This document shows positions 38,286 through 46,164 of a DNA stretch of 64,000 bases, in pieces. The translations under genes and the position numbers were made by a program. The notes beneath the pieces were generated by a model that was given only the letters and a program-made list of their open reading frames with translations, ran no database searches and was not told the DNA's origin. Source of the DNA: Blastococcus sp. CT_GayMR16 (GTDB taxonomy: Bacteria > Actinomycetota > Actinomycetes > Mycobacteriales > Geodermatophilaceae); NCBI RefSeq assembly GCF_004570875.1, contig NZ_SPQK01000004.1:205472-269471 (forward strand), given 5' to 3'. Positions within the stretch are counted from its first letter, which is position 1. Each line of letters opens with the position of its first letter.

Positions 38286-39344
38286 TCACGCGCCGAGCTG
38301 CGCGGCCATCCAGTCGGCGGTCTTGTAGCGGTGCTTGGCGGCCACGTTCATGTTCCCGTGGTTGCCGTCCTCGAGCATGATCAGCTCGGTCGGGCCGCCC
38401 GCCTCGGCGACCAGTCGCTCGGCGTGCTGCCACGGGATGAGCCGGTCCTGTTTGCCGGCGACGACGAGCAGCGGGACCCGGATCTTCCCGGCCGCATGGG
38501 TCAGGTCCAGTTCCAGCGCCCGCTTGCGGCCGGTCTCCTGGTCGCCACTGAACGAGCGCGCGGTGAACGCCGTCCGGGTGAGCGGCGGCAACTGGTCCCA
38601 GCACTCCCCGAAGTTGTACGGGCCGGCCAGGGCGACGCAGGCCCGCACCTGCTCGACACCGCTGGCCAGGCGTGGGGCGTAGTAGCCGCCGAGGCTTACG
38701 CCCCAGACGCCGATCCGCTCGGGATCGATGCCCGGCTGGGCGGCGACCGCGTCGACGATGGCCTGGCCGGGGACCTCCCAGTCGCCGCGGATCGGCAGGT
38801 CGTACTCGGCCTCGCCCTGTCCCGGCCCGTCCACCGAGAACGTTGCGAGTCCGCGCTCGAGGAACAGCGCCTCGGTCGAGCGGAACTCCTCCTTGGTGGA
38901 GTCCAGCCCCGGGACCATGACCACCACCGGGTGCGGCCCCGGCCCGTTCGGGCGACGCAGGACGCCGACCATCCGGCTGCCCTCGAACGGGATCTCGATC
39001 CGCTCGCCCGCCGGGTCCAGGTACGGGAGTGCGTCGTTGAGGCAGGCGACCGCCCGACCGTGCGCCTCACGCATCTCGTCCGGGTGCTCGACGAAGAGGA
39101 ACTTGCCGAAGTGGTAGTAGACCGCCGCGGTCGACAGGTGTGCGCCGGCAGAGCGGGTCCGTCCCTCGCGCATCGCCTCCCGGCCGAGGTCCTCGTGCAC
39201 CTTCGCCGCCGACGACCACGCCGAGCACCAGTCGTCCCAGCGCTCGACACTCGCCGTGACCCGCTGGAAGTCGGCCACCGCCACGCCGTTCGTAGTGAAG
39301 CGCGGTGCCCAGTTCGACACCGCACTCGCAACTCTCTCGTCCAT
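38286..39344 (-). CDS. Alpha/beta hydrolase (dihydropseudooxynicotine-hydrolase-like)
   Basis: 352 residues from ATG 39344, with GGGAGGG upstream. A helical N-terminal cap (~1-130) precedes the hydrolase core: VVVMVPGLDSTKEEF, the nucleophile elbow GVSLGGYYA, the acid in AGKQDRLIPW and the His in LEDGNHGN. The long N-terminal helical region matches the 2,6-dihydropseudooxynicotine hydrolase/DUF1100 group, which cleaves a C-C bond in nicotine breakdown, but many relatives have other substrates. It is divergent from the 39483 gene, with two LacI-type sites between. Confidence 0.87.
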   Translation of the reverse strand: MDERVASAVSNWAPRFTTNGVAVADFQRVTASVERWDDWCSAWSSAAKVHEDLGREAMREGRTRSAGAHLSTAAVYYHFGKFLFVEHPDEMREAHGRAVACLNDALPYLDPAGERIEIPFEGSRMVGVLRRPNGPGPHPVVVMVPGLDSTKEEFRSTEALFLERGLATFSVDGPGQGEAEYDLPIRGDWEVPGQAIVDAVAAQPGIDPERIGVWGVSLGGYYAPRLASGVEQVRACVALAGPYNFGECWDQLPPLTRTAFTARSFSGDQETGRKRALELDLTHAAGKIRVPLLVVAGKQDRLIPWQHAERLVAEAGGPTELIMLEDGNHGNMNVAAKHRYKTADWMAAQLGA

Positions 39345-39367
39345 GCACCCTCCCGGCTGAGCGTCCT

Positions 39368-39408
39368 TGCAAACGACTGCATGCTCGGGCAGCATGCAAC
39401 TGGTTGTC
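39368..39408. promoter_or_regulatory. Paired LacI-type operator copies 3 and 4
   Basis: TGCAAACGACTGCA (39368-39381) and the weaker TGCAACTGGTTGTC (39395-39408), 27 bp centre to centre, in the spacer between the divergent hydrolase (39344) and solute-binding (39483) genes. Copy 3 is 24 bases from the hydrolase start, so binding there would block its transcription. Confidence 0.65.
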
Positions 39409-39482
39409 AATGACGACGGGCAGCTCCTCGGGGCCGGCCGCAGCACGGCCGGCGGCAGACGGCCCACACGAGGACAGGTGCG

Positions 39483-40382
39483 ATGCAGACCCTCCGGCTC
39501 GGCATCTTCAGCGCCAACGTGGTGGCCAGCTGGGCGCAGGAACACGGCGTCTTCGCCCAGCACGGACTGGTCGTCGAGCAGCTTCCGGTCGCGTCCTCGC
39601 CCGCCCAGTTCGCGTCCCTGACCGACGGCGAGTACGACGCCGTCCTCACCTCGCCGGACAACGTGGCCACCTACGTGCTGAACGAGCACAACCCCCTCGG
39701 CCGGCGGCTGGACCTGCAGATCCTGCGCGCGGTCGACCGCGGCAGCCGGCTCAGCCTGGTGGGCGCCCCGGGCATCGAGCGCGCGGCAGATCTCGGTGGC
39801 CGCCGGTTCGCCGTCGACGTCCCGACCTCAGGCTTCGCCTACGTCGGGTTCGCCCTGCTCCGCGCGGCCGGACTCGAGGCCGGGCGCGACTACGAGGTCG
39901 TGACCGCCGGCGCCACTCCCCGACGGCGGCAGCTGCTGGCCGACGGCGCGTTCGAGGCCACGCTGCTCAACGCCGGTCACGAGGCGCGGGCGGTCCGGGC
40001 CGGGGCGCACGTCCTGGGCGTGGTCAGCGACGTCGTCCGCCCCTACCTCGGCTCGGTGCTTGCCACCCGCGCCGACGTAGACACCCCCGCCGTCCGCGCC
40101 CTGCTCGCCGCCTGGGACGACGCCGAGCGCGCGGTGCTCGCACCCGACCGGCGGGACGACGTGCTGGCCCTCCTCGAGAAGCAGCCGGACACCGACCCGG
40201 AGATCGCCGAGCAGATGTACGAGACGCTGCTCGACCCGCTGCACGGCATCTGCGCCGGCGGGGAGGTGGAGCCGGCCGCGTTCGAGGCGGTCCTGCGGCT
40301 GCGCGCGGAACAGGGCGGCTTCGAGCAGGTCCACGACCTCGCGGCGCTGTCCCGCCCCGGCGGCGGCCTGCTGCGGCCCTGA
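39483..40382 (+). CDS. NMT1/SsuA-like substrate-binding-fold protein without signal peptide
   Basis: 299 residues with the periplasmic-binding fold of the THI5/NMT1/SsuA group: LRLGIFSANVVASWAQEHGVFAQHGLVVEQLPVASSPAQFASLTDGEYDAVLTSPDN, then FAVDVPTSGFAYVGFALLRAAGL. It has neither signal peptide nor lipobox, so either it stays in the cytoplasm as a sensor or enzyme-like protein, or the exported start is missing. The next gene is an MFS carrier, not an ABC permease. It starts the LacI-controlled rightward unit with the MFS and LacI genes. Confidence 0.82.
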   Translation: MQTLRLGIFSANVVASWAQEHGVFAQHGLVVEQLPVASSPAQFASLTDGEYDAVLTSPDNVATYVLNEHNPLGRRLDLQILRAVDRGSRLSLVGAPGIERAADLGGRRFAVDVPTSGFAYVGFALLRAAGLEAGRDYEVVTAGATPRRRQLLADGAFEATLLNAGHEARAVRAGAHVLGVVSDVVRPYLGSVLATRADVDTPAVRALLAAWDDAERAVLAPDRRDDVLALLEKQPDTDPEIAEQMYETLLDPLHGICAGGEVEPAAFEAVLRLRAEQGGFEQVHDLAALSRPGGGLLRP

Positions 40383-40383
40383 C

Positions 40384-41574
40384 ATGACCGACACCCAGGT
40401 CGTGGCGACCGACCTCTCGCGGGGACACCTGCGCGCGCTGCAGGCGGTCAACACCGTCAGCTCCCTCGACCGGTCGGCGATCGCGCCGATGCTGCTCGTG
40501 ATGGCGGCGAGCCTGCACACGTCGGTCGGCACCGTGACCATCGCCGCGAGCGTCTACTTCCTCACGTACGGCCTCCTGCAGCCGGTGTGGGGCGTGGTCC
40601 TGGCCCGGCTCGGCACGATCCGCACGCTGCAGGTCGCCCTCGTCGGTGCGGCCGCGGCCGGCCTGCTGTCCGCGCTCGCGCCCGGCGTGGTGGTGCTCGT
40701 CGTCCTGCGCGGCATCGCCGGCGGGTTCTTCGGCGGCGCCATCCCGGCGACGCTGGTGTACGTCGGCGCCACCGTGCCGATCGAGCGGCGGCAGCAGCCC
40801 CTCACCGACCTGATGGCCGGTGTCGCGGTGGGCATGGCCGCCGCCACGGTCGCCGCCGGCTGGGCGGCCGAGCTCGTCAGCTGGCGCGTCATGTTCGGGG
40901 TGACCGCCACCGCGGCGGCCGTGCTCGCGCTCCTCATCCGCCGCCTCCCGGAGCCCCCGCGCGCCGAGCGGGAACGGCGCCCGGTGCGTGCCCTGGCCCG
41001 GGCCGCCGCCGACCGGTGGGTGCTCCTGGTGCTCGTGCTGGGGTTCGTCGAGGGCGCGGCGATCACCGGCACCTTCACGTTCGTGGCGCCGAGCGTCGAG
41101 CACGCCGCCGCCGCCGGGGCCGGCATCGCGGGGACGGTTGTCGCGGCGTACGGCGTCTCGGTCCTGGCGTTCAGCCGGGTCGTCCGCCCGCTCTCGGCCC
41201 GGGTGAGCACGCCGACGCTGCTGCTGATCGGCGGCGCCAGCGGCGGGCTGGGGTTCACCGTGCTCGCCGTGCAGCAGGGCGTGGTCGCCGGCGTCGTGGC
41301 CTGCGTGCTGCTCGGCGCGGCCTGGGCCTTCATGCACTCCACCCTGCAGACGTGGGCGACCTCGGTCGCGCCGCTGAAGCGGGCGCAGGTGGTGCCGCTG
41401 TTCGCGGCCAGCCTCTTCCTCGGGGGCTCGACCGGCGCGGCCCTCGGCGGGCTCCTGGCGGGCAACGGGCACTACGGCCTGCTCTTCACCGTGTCGGCCG
41501 CCCTGTTCGTGCCCCTGACGATCGCGTCTGCCGCGACCCGCCGCATCTACCTCCGCACCCGAAGGGGACGCTGA
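40384..41574 (+). CDS. Major facilitator superfamily transporter
   Basis: 396 residues with about twelve transmembrane segments in two halves, the first with ALQAVNTVSSLDRSAIAPMLLVMAASL and YGLLQPVWGVVLARLGTIRTLQ (loop 2-3 motif), and GGFFGGAIPATLVYVGATVP. It lies one base after the binding-protein gene and its last base is the first base of the LacI ATG (TGATG). It probably imports or exports the pathway compound. Substrate not inferable. Confidence 0.9.
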   Translation: MTDTQVVATDLSRGHLRALQAVNTVSSLDRSAIAPMLLVMAASLHTSVGTVTIAASVYFLTYGLLQPVWGVVLARLGTIRTLQVALVGAAAAGLLSALAPGVVVLVVLRGIAGGFFGGAIPATLVYVGATVPIERRQQPLTDLMAGVAVGMAAATVAAGWAAELVSWRVMFGVTATAAAVLALLIRRLPEPPRAERERRPVRALARAAADRWVLLVLVLGFVEGAAITGTFTFVAPSVEHAAAAGAGIAGTVVAAYGVSVLAFSRVVRPLSARVSTPTLLLIGGASGGLGFTVLAVQQGVVAGVVACVLLGAAWAFMHSTLQTWATSVAPLKRAQVVPLFAASLFLGGSTGAALGGLLAGNGHYGLLFTVSAALFVPLTIASAATRRIYLRTRRGR

Positions 41575-42671
41575 TGACCGCTCGCCCCCCGGCCGGCTAC
41601 GGGTACGTCTCCGCCGCTAGCCTTCCCAGCGTGGCTCCGCGCCCGACCCTCCGTGACGTCGCGACGCAGGCGGGGGTCCACCCGGCCACGGCCTCGCGCG
41701 CGCTGAACGAGGCGACCCGCAGCCTCGTCCGCCCCGCCACCGTCGCCCGCGTGCGCGAGGTGGCCGCCGCACTCGGCTACCAGGTCAACCCGATCGCCCG
41801 GAGCCTGAAGACCAGCCGATCGGAGACCGTGGGCGTGCTCGTCCCCGATCTGACCAACCCGCTGTTCCCCCCGATCGTCCGCGGCATCGAGGACGCGCTG
41901 GCCGACAGCGGCTACACCGTGCTGACGGCGAACACCGACAACGATCCGGCGCGGACGTCCTCCAACTTCGCCGCCATGCAGGCCCGCCAGGTCGACGGTT
42001 TCATCGTCGCGACCGCCCTGCTCGACGACCCCCTCATGCACGACGCCGCCGAGCGCGGCGTGCCGATGGTCCTGGTGAACCGGCTCACCGAGCACCTGGA
42101 CGTCTCGGCCGTCTCCGCCGACGACGCCACCGGGATCGAGCGCACCGTCGCCCACCTGGTCGAGCTCGGGCACCGCGACATCGCCCACGTCGCCGGGCCG
42201 CTCCGGGTCTCCACCGGCGCCGTCCGGTTGCGCGCGTTCCGGGCGGCGATGCAGAGCCACGGGTTGCGCGACGACCGTGTCGTCGAGGCCGAGGCCTACT
42301 CGGAGGCGGCGGGGCGCACCGCACTCCTCCGACTGCTCGACGGCAACCGCCCGACCGCGATCGTCGCCGGCAACGACCTGCTGGCCCTCGGCTGCTACGA
42401 CGCGCTGGCCGAGACCGGCCTCTCCTGCCCCGACGACGTCAGCATCGTCGGCTTCAACGACATGCCGTTCATCAACCGGCTGCAACCGCCGCTGACCTCG
42501 GTCCGGGTGCCGCAGTACGACCTCGGCGTCGAGGCGGCCCGCCTGCTGCTGGACCGGCTGAGCGGTCGCACCGTGACCCCGCGCGTCGTCCTGCTGCCGG
42601 TGCGGCTCGTCGTCCGTGGGTCGACCGCTCCCCCACCGACCGTCAAGCGCCCGGCGCGCGCCGCCGGCTGA
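41574..42671 (+). CDS. LacI-family transcriptional regulator
   Basis: 365 residues. The HTH is at ~25-47 (PTLRDVATQAGVHPATASRALNE) and the hinge helix is NPIARSLKTSRSETVGVLVPD. The ligand domain reads NPLFPPIVRGIEDALADSGYTVLTANTD and ends GFNDMPFINRLQPPLTSVRVP. It is translationally linked to the MFS gene. The Lac-type palindromes at 37367, 38163, 39368, 39395, 50287 and 50559 match what such a protein recognises (GCAAnCGnTTGC), and no other LacI gene is in the window. It is therefore the probable regulator of the whole 33.7-54.3 kb block. Confidence 0.95.
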   Translation: MTARPPAGYGYVSAASLPSVAPRPTLRDVATQAGVHPATASRALNEATRSLVRPATVARVREVAAALGYQVNPIARSLKTSRSETVGVLVPDLTNPLFPPIVRGIEDALADSGYTVLTANTDNDPARTSSNFAAMQARQVDGFIVATALLDDPLMHDAAERGVPMVLVNRLTEHLDVSAVSADDATGIERTVAHLVELGHRDIAHVAGPLRVSTGAVRLRAFRAAMQSHGLRDDRVVEAEAYSEAAGRTALLRLLDGNRPTAIVAGNDLLALGCYDALAETGLSCPDDVSIVGFNDMPFINRLQPPLTSVRVPQYDLGVEAARLLLDRLSGRTVTPRVVLLPVRLVVRGSTAPPPTVKRPARAAG

Positions 42672-42680
42672 GCCGACCGG

Positions 42681-44231
42681 TCAGGCGCCGGCGCCCATGA
42701 CGGTCGCCGGGTCGATCCCGAGGTCGGTCAGCAGCACGCGTGCGGCGTTCCGCCCGGCCCGTCCCGACACCGAGCCGCCCGGGTGGGCCGTCGCGCCGGT
42801 CTGGTAGAGCCCCTCGACCGGCAGCCGGTGCGAGGGCCACCCGACGAGCACCTCCCCGGACGACAGCTGGAACTCCCCACCGTGGCAGGAGCCGCCTACG
42901 TTGTGCCGGTTGCGTGCCTCCAGGTCGACCGGCGCCTCGCCGCGCACCGCGAGCACGTGCTCCGGCCGCAGCCCGGGCACCCGCTCCGCCGTCCGCTCGA
43001 CGATCTGGGCGGCGAAGCGGTCGCGCTCGACCGCCCAGTCCCCGCCGTGGGCGAGGTCGCGCGGTGCGAAGGTCAGCAGCTTGCCCACGCCCTGACCGTC
43101 CGGTGCCCGGTCGGGATCGACCACGGTCTGGCAGACGACGAGCACCCAGGGGTCGACCGCGTAGGTCTCGCCACGGGCGAAGGCGTCCAGCTGGGCGTAC
43201 AGACCGGCGGCCGAGCCGATCCCCCCGGCGACCGAGGCCACCGGTCCGTCGTGCGTCTCGTAGGTGAGGTTGGCGTCGGTGGCGAGGTGGACGGCGAACA
43301 GCGAGATGCCCGTCTGCCAGGTGTCGGCGGCGCGGCGGAGCTCCGCGGGGGCCTCGGCGCCGTCGAGCATCCCGGCCAGCTGGGTGATGTGCGCCGAGGA
43401 CAGCACGGCCCGGCGCGCCTCCCAGCTCTCCCCGTCGGCGGTGACGACACCGACCGCCCGGCCGTGCCGTACCAGCACCCGCTCGACCGGCCGCCCCACG
43501 TGGACCCGGCCGCCGTTGGACTCGATCGAGGCGACCAGCGCGTCGGGCAGGGCGCCGGAGCCGCCCATCGGGGTCGCCCAGCCGAACGACGAACGACCGG
43601 CGGTGATCGAGAAGGGCAGGATGCCGGTGCCGGCGCGGCGGACGTCGATGATCGTGGCGAAGGACAGCCAGGTCAGCAGGTCGCGCGCCTGGTCGGAGGT
43701 GAACCGCTCGGCGATGACTTCATGGGCGCTGCGCGAGCGCAGGGCCTCGTACGCGGCGTCGTCGGTGGACGCGGCCGGGTCGAGCCGGCCGGCGTTCCAG
43801 CGGGCGTGCGCCCCGGCGAGGCCGCCCTCCCAGTCGGCGAGCAGCCGCAGGTACGCGTCGCCGTCGGCCGGGTTCCAGCGGGCCAGCTCCGCGGCCGTCG
43901 CCGCGCGGTCCCGGGACATGACGATCGCGTCCCCGTCGGCCAGCGGCAGGACCACCGCCGGGTCGGTGTGGACGTACCGCAACCCGTGCTTGGACAGCCC
44001 GAGCTCGTCGTCCCGGATGACCGGGTTGGTCTGGATGAGCACGTGCGCGCTGGAGCAGGAGTCGTGCCGGAAGCCGGGGAGGGTCAGCTCCTCGGTCACC
44101 GTGTTGCCGCCGACGTGCGGCTGCTCCTCCAGGACGACGACCTCGAGGCCTGCGGCGGCGAGATAGGCCGCACCGATCAGGCTGTTGTGACCGGCGCCGA
44201 TGACGACGACGTCTGCGCTGTTCCCGCTCAT
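42681..44231 (-). CDS. FAD-dependent oxidoreductase (phytoene-desaturase-like)
   Basis: 516 residues. The N-terminal Rossmann site is VVVIGAGHNSLIGAAYLAAAGLEVVVLEEQPHVGGNTVTEELTLPGFRHD, the typical dinucleotide start of carotenoid-desaturase/RetSat-like FAD enzymes; a C-terminal FAD segment is GLYQTGATAHPGGSVSGRAGRNAARVLL. ATG 44231 overlaps the M24 stop (ATGA). It is the last gene of the leftward Liv-type ABC operon. In this setting it more likely acts on the imported substrate than on carotenoids. It converges on LacI with nine bases between. Confidence 0.87.
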   Translation of the reverse strand: MSGNSADVVVIGAGHNSLIGAAYLAAAGLEVVVLEEQPHVGGNTVTEELTLPGFRHDSCSSAHVLIQTNPVIRDDELGLSKHGLRYVHTDPAVVLPLADGDAIVMSRDRAATAAELARWNPADGDAYLRLLADWEGGLAGAHARWNAGRLDPAASTDDAAYEALRSRSAHEVIAERFTSDQARDLLTWLSFATIIDVRRAGTGILPFSITAGRSSFGWATPMGGSGALPDALVASIESNGGRVHVGRPVERVLVRHGRAVGVVTADGESWEARRAVLSSAHITQLAGMLDGAEAPAELRRAADTWQTGISLFAVHLATDANLTYETHDGPVASVAGGIGSAAGLYAQLDAFARGETYAVDPWVLVVCQTVVDPDRAPDGQGVGKLLTFAPRDLAHGGDWAVERDRFAAQIVERTAERVPGLRPEHVLAVRGEAPVDLEARNRHNVGGSCHGGEFQLSSGEVLVGWPSHRLPVEGLYQTGATAHPGGSVSGRAGRNAARVLLTDLGIDPATVMGAGA

Positions 44232-45388
44232 GCGGCCCTCATCAGTCCTCTCGGGAAGCCGTGCAGGCGCTCGGCGCCGTCCTCGGTCACCAGCAGGAGC
44301 TCGCCGGTCTGCACGCCCAGCCGCCCGTCGGGAGTCGCGACGTTCGGCTGGACGACGAGCGTCATGCCTGCCTGCAGCGTCACGTCCGGGGTCGGCCGGA
44401 TGGCTCGGCTCCGGGAGCCGATCACCGGTGGCAGGTATCCCCCGCCGAATCCGTGGACGAGGTCGTCCACGGTCGTGAAGCCGGCGTCCTCGATGACGCC
44501 CGCGGCCTCCACGAGCTCCCGCGCGTGCACCCCGGGCCGCAGCCGCGCGGCCACCGCGTCGAGTGCCGCCTCCGCCACCTCGTGCAGCCGCTGCACCTGG
44601 GCAGTCGGCTCCGCGGCGACGGTCACCGACCGGAGCAGCTGACCGGAGTACTCCGGGGCCACGGCCGCGCTGAGCTCGAAGGTGAGCAGGTCACCGCGAG
44701 CGACCTGCCGCGCACTGGGCCACTGGGCCGGCACCGACCGGTCCGGTGCCCCCATCGGCGTGACCCCGACGTAGTGGATGTGGTGCATGCCGCCGCGGGA
44801 CACGTAGGCCTGCTCGATGCGCGCGGTGAGCTCGTGCTCGGTGCAGCCCACCATCGGCGTGCCGAGCAGGGCCGATGCCGCGGCGTCGGTGAGCGCCGCC
44901 GCGTGCCGCAGCGCCCGCACCTCCTCGTCGGACTTTCTCATGCGCAGGCGGGTGTGGGCCCGGTTCAGGTCGACGAGGCGCCGGCCCTCGGCGAGCGTGG
45001 CGTGCTGGTCCCAGGGCAGCGAGCCGACGAAGCCGAGAGGCCGTCCCTCGGCCCCGCGGTGCCGCAACAGCTCCACCAGCCCGGCCGCCGGGTCGTCGCC
45101 GGCGAACCGGACGTCGGCGTCGGTGGCCCGGCGGCGCGCCTCCGGCACGTGGTTGTAGAAGCTCACGAGCAGCACGTCCTGCTCGCCCCGGGTGACCAGG
45201 ACGTGCGCCTCCCGGGTGACCGGCCACTGCGTCAGCCACGAGACCGCACTGCCGGAGCGGTTCGCTCCGTAGAGGACGACGTGCTCGAGCCCCTCGGCCT
45301 GCATGACGTCCTCGAGCGCCCGCCGGCGGCGCGCCACCTCCTGCCCGCTGAAGCCGTCGAACCGTGGAGGGAGCGCGCCCGGGTTCAC
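44228..45388 (-). CDS. M24-fold protein with degenerate metal site
   Basis: 386 residues from GTG 45388, overlapping the LivF stop (GTGA). An N-domain and pita-bread domain of the creatinase/prolidase fold are clear (LRMRKSDEEVRALRHAAALTDAA). The metal ligands are largely lost: the first motif is LTFELSAAVAPEYSGQLLRS (Asp to Glu, Asp to Gln), the His motif is VHGFGGGYLPPVIG, and the first Glu is Gln (VVQPNVA). This suggests creatinase-like, metal-free hydrolysis, or loss of activity. Position inside the ABC operon supports action on the imported compound. Confidence 0.83.
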   Translation of the reverse strand: MNPGALPPRFDGFSGQEVARRRRALEDVMQAEGLEHVVLYGANRSGSAVSWLTQWPVTREAHVLVTRGEQDVLLVSFYNHVPEARRRATDADVRFAGDDPAAGLVELLRHRGAEGRPLGFVGSLPWDQHATLAEGRRLVDLNRAHTRLRMRKSDEEVRALRHAAALTDAAASALLGTPMVGCTEHELTARIEQAYVSRGGMHHIHYVGVTPMGAPDRSVPAQWPSARQVARGDLLTFELSAAVAPEYSGQLLRSVTVAAEPTAQVQRLHEVAEAALDAVAARLRPGVHARELVEAAGVIEDAGFTTVDDLVHGFGGGYLPPVIGSRSRAIRPTPDVTLQAGMTLVVQPNVATPDGRLGVQTGELLLVTEDGAERLHGFPRGLMRAA

Positions 45389-46161
45389 CGGCCGGAGCCG
45401 GTGTCGGCGGGGAGCGAGGCTCCGCTCACGCGGGCGGTGCGGCTCTCGCTGGCGTGCCCGCCGAGGTAGAGCTCCGCGACCTCGGGGTTGGCCATGAGCT
45501 CCCCCGCCGGGGCCTCCAGCCGGACGCGCCCGCCCTCGAGGACGACGCCGTGGGTCGCCATGCTCAGCCCGAGGCGCACGTTCTGCTCGACCAGGAGCAC
45601 CGTCGTCCCCGCCGCGTTGGCGTCCCGCACGAGCTGGGAGACGCCGGTCAGGCTCTTCGGGTCCAGCCCCAGCGAGGGCTCGTCGAGGAGCAGCACGCTC
45701 GGGTCGACCATCAGACAGCGGGCGATCTCGACCATGCGCCGCTGACCGCCGGAGAGGTTCCCGGCCTTGTCGTTGGACCGCTCGGCCACGATCGGGATGA
45801 GCTCGCTGACGTGGTCGTACCGCTTGTTCAGCAGCGTCTTGTCCCGGCGCAGGGTATAGCCACCGAGCAGGACGTTCTCCCGGATCGACATCTGGGGGAA
45901 CAGCGCCTGCGACTGCGGCACCTGGGCGACGCCCTTGGCCAGCACCCCGGCGCAGCCGAGCTGGTCCAGCCGCGTCCCGTCGAGCTCGATCGTGCCGAGC
46001 CGGGGCTTGAGCAAGCCGCTGACGACCCGCAGCACCGTCGACTTGCCGGCGCCGTTCGGTCCGACGATGCACGTGATGGCACCGGTCGGCACGTGGAGGT
46101 CGAGGCCCTGGAGGACGTCGCCACCGCCGTACCCGGCGAAGACGCCGGAGATGGTCAGCAC
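45385..46161 (-). CDS. livF: LivF-type ABC ATPase
   Basis: 258 residues from a GTG. Walker A GPNGAGKS, Q-loop PQSQALFPQMSIRENV, signature LSGGQRRMVEIARCL, Walker B VLLLDEP and the switch region are present. It is typical of the LivF branch of branched-chain amino acid/amide transporters (HAAT family). It pairs with the LivM-LivG fusion upstream (three bases between). The C-terminal ~20 residues extend beyond the usual end (SRTARVSGASLPADTGSGR). Confidence 0.92.
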   Translation of the reverse strand: MLTISGVFAGYGGGDVLQGLDLHVPTGAITCIVGPNGAGKSTVLRVVSGLLKPRLGTIELDGTRLDQLGCAGVLAKGVAQVPQSQALFPQMSIRENVLLGGYTLRRDKTLLNKRYDHVSELIPIVAERSNDKAGNLSGGQRRMVEIARCLMVDPSVLLLDEPSLGLDPKSLTGVSQLVRDANAAGTTVLLVEQNVRLGLSMATHGVVLEGGRVRLEAPAGELMANPEVAELYLGGHASESRTARVSGASLPADTGSGR

Positions 46162-46164
46162 CGG

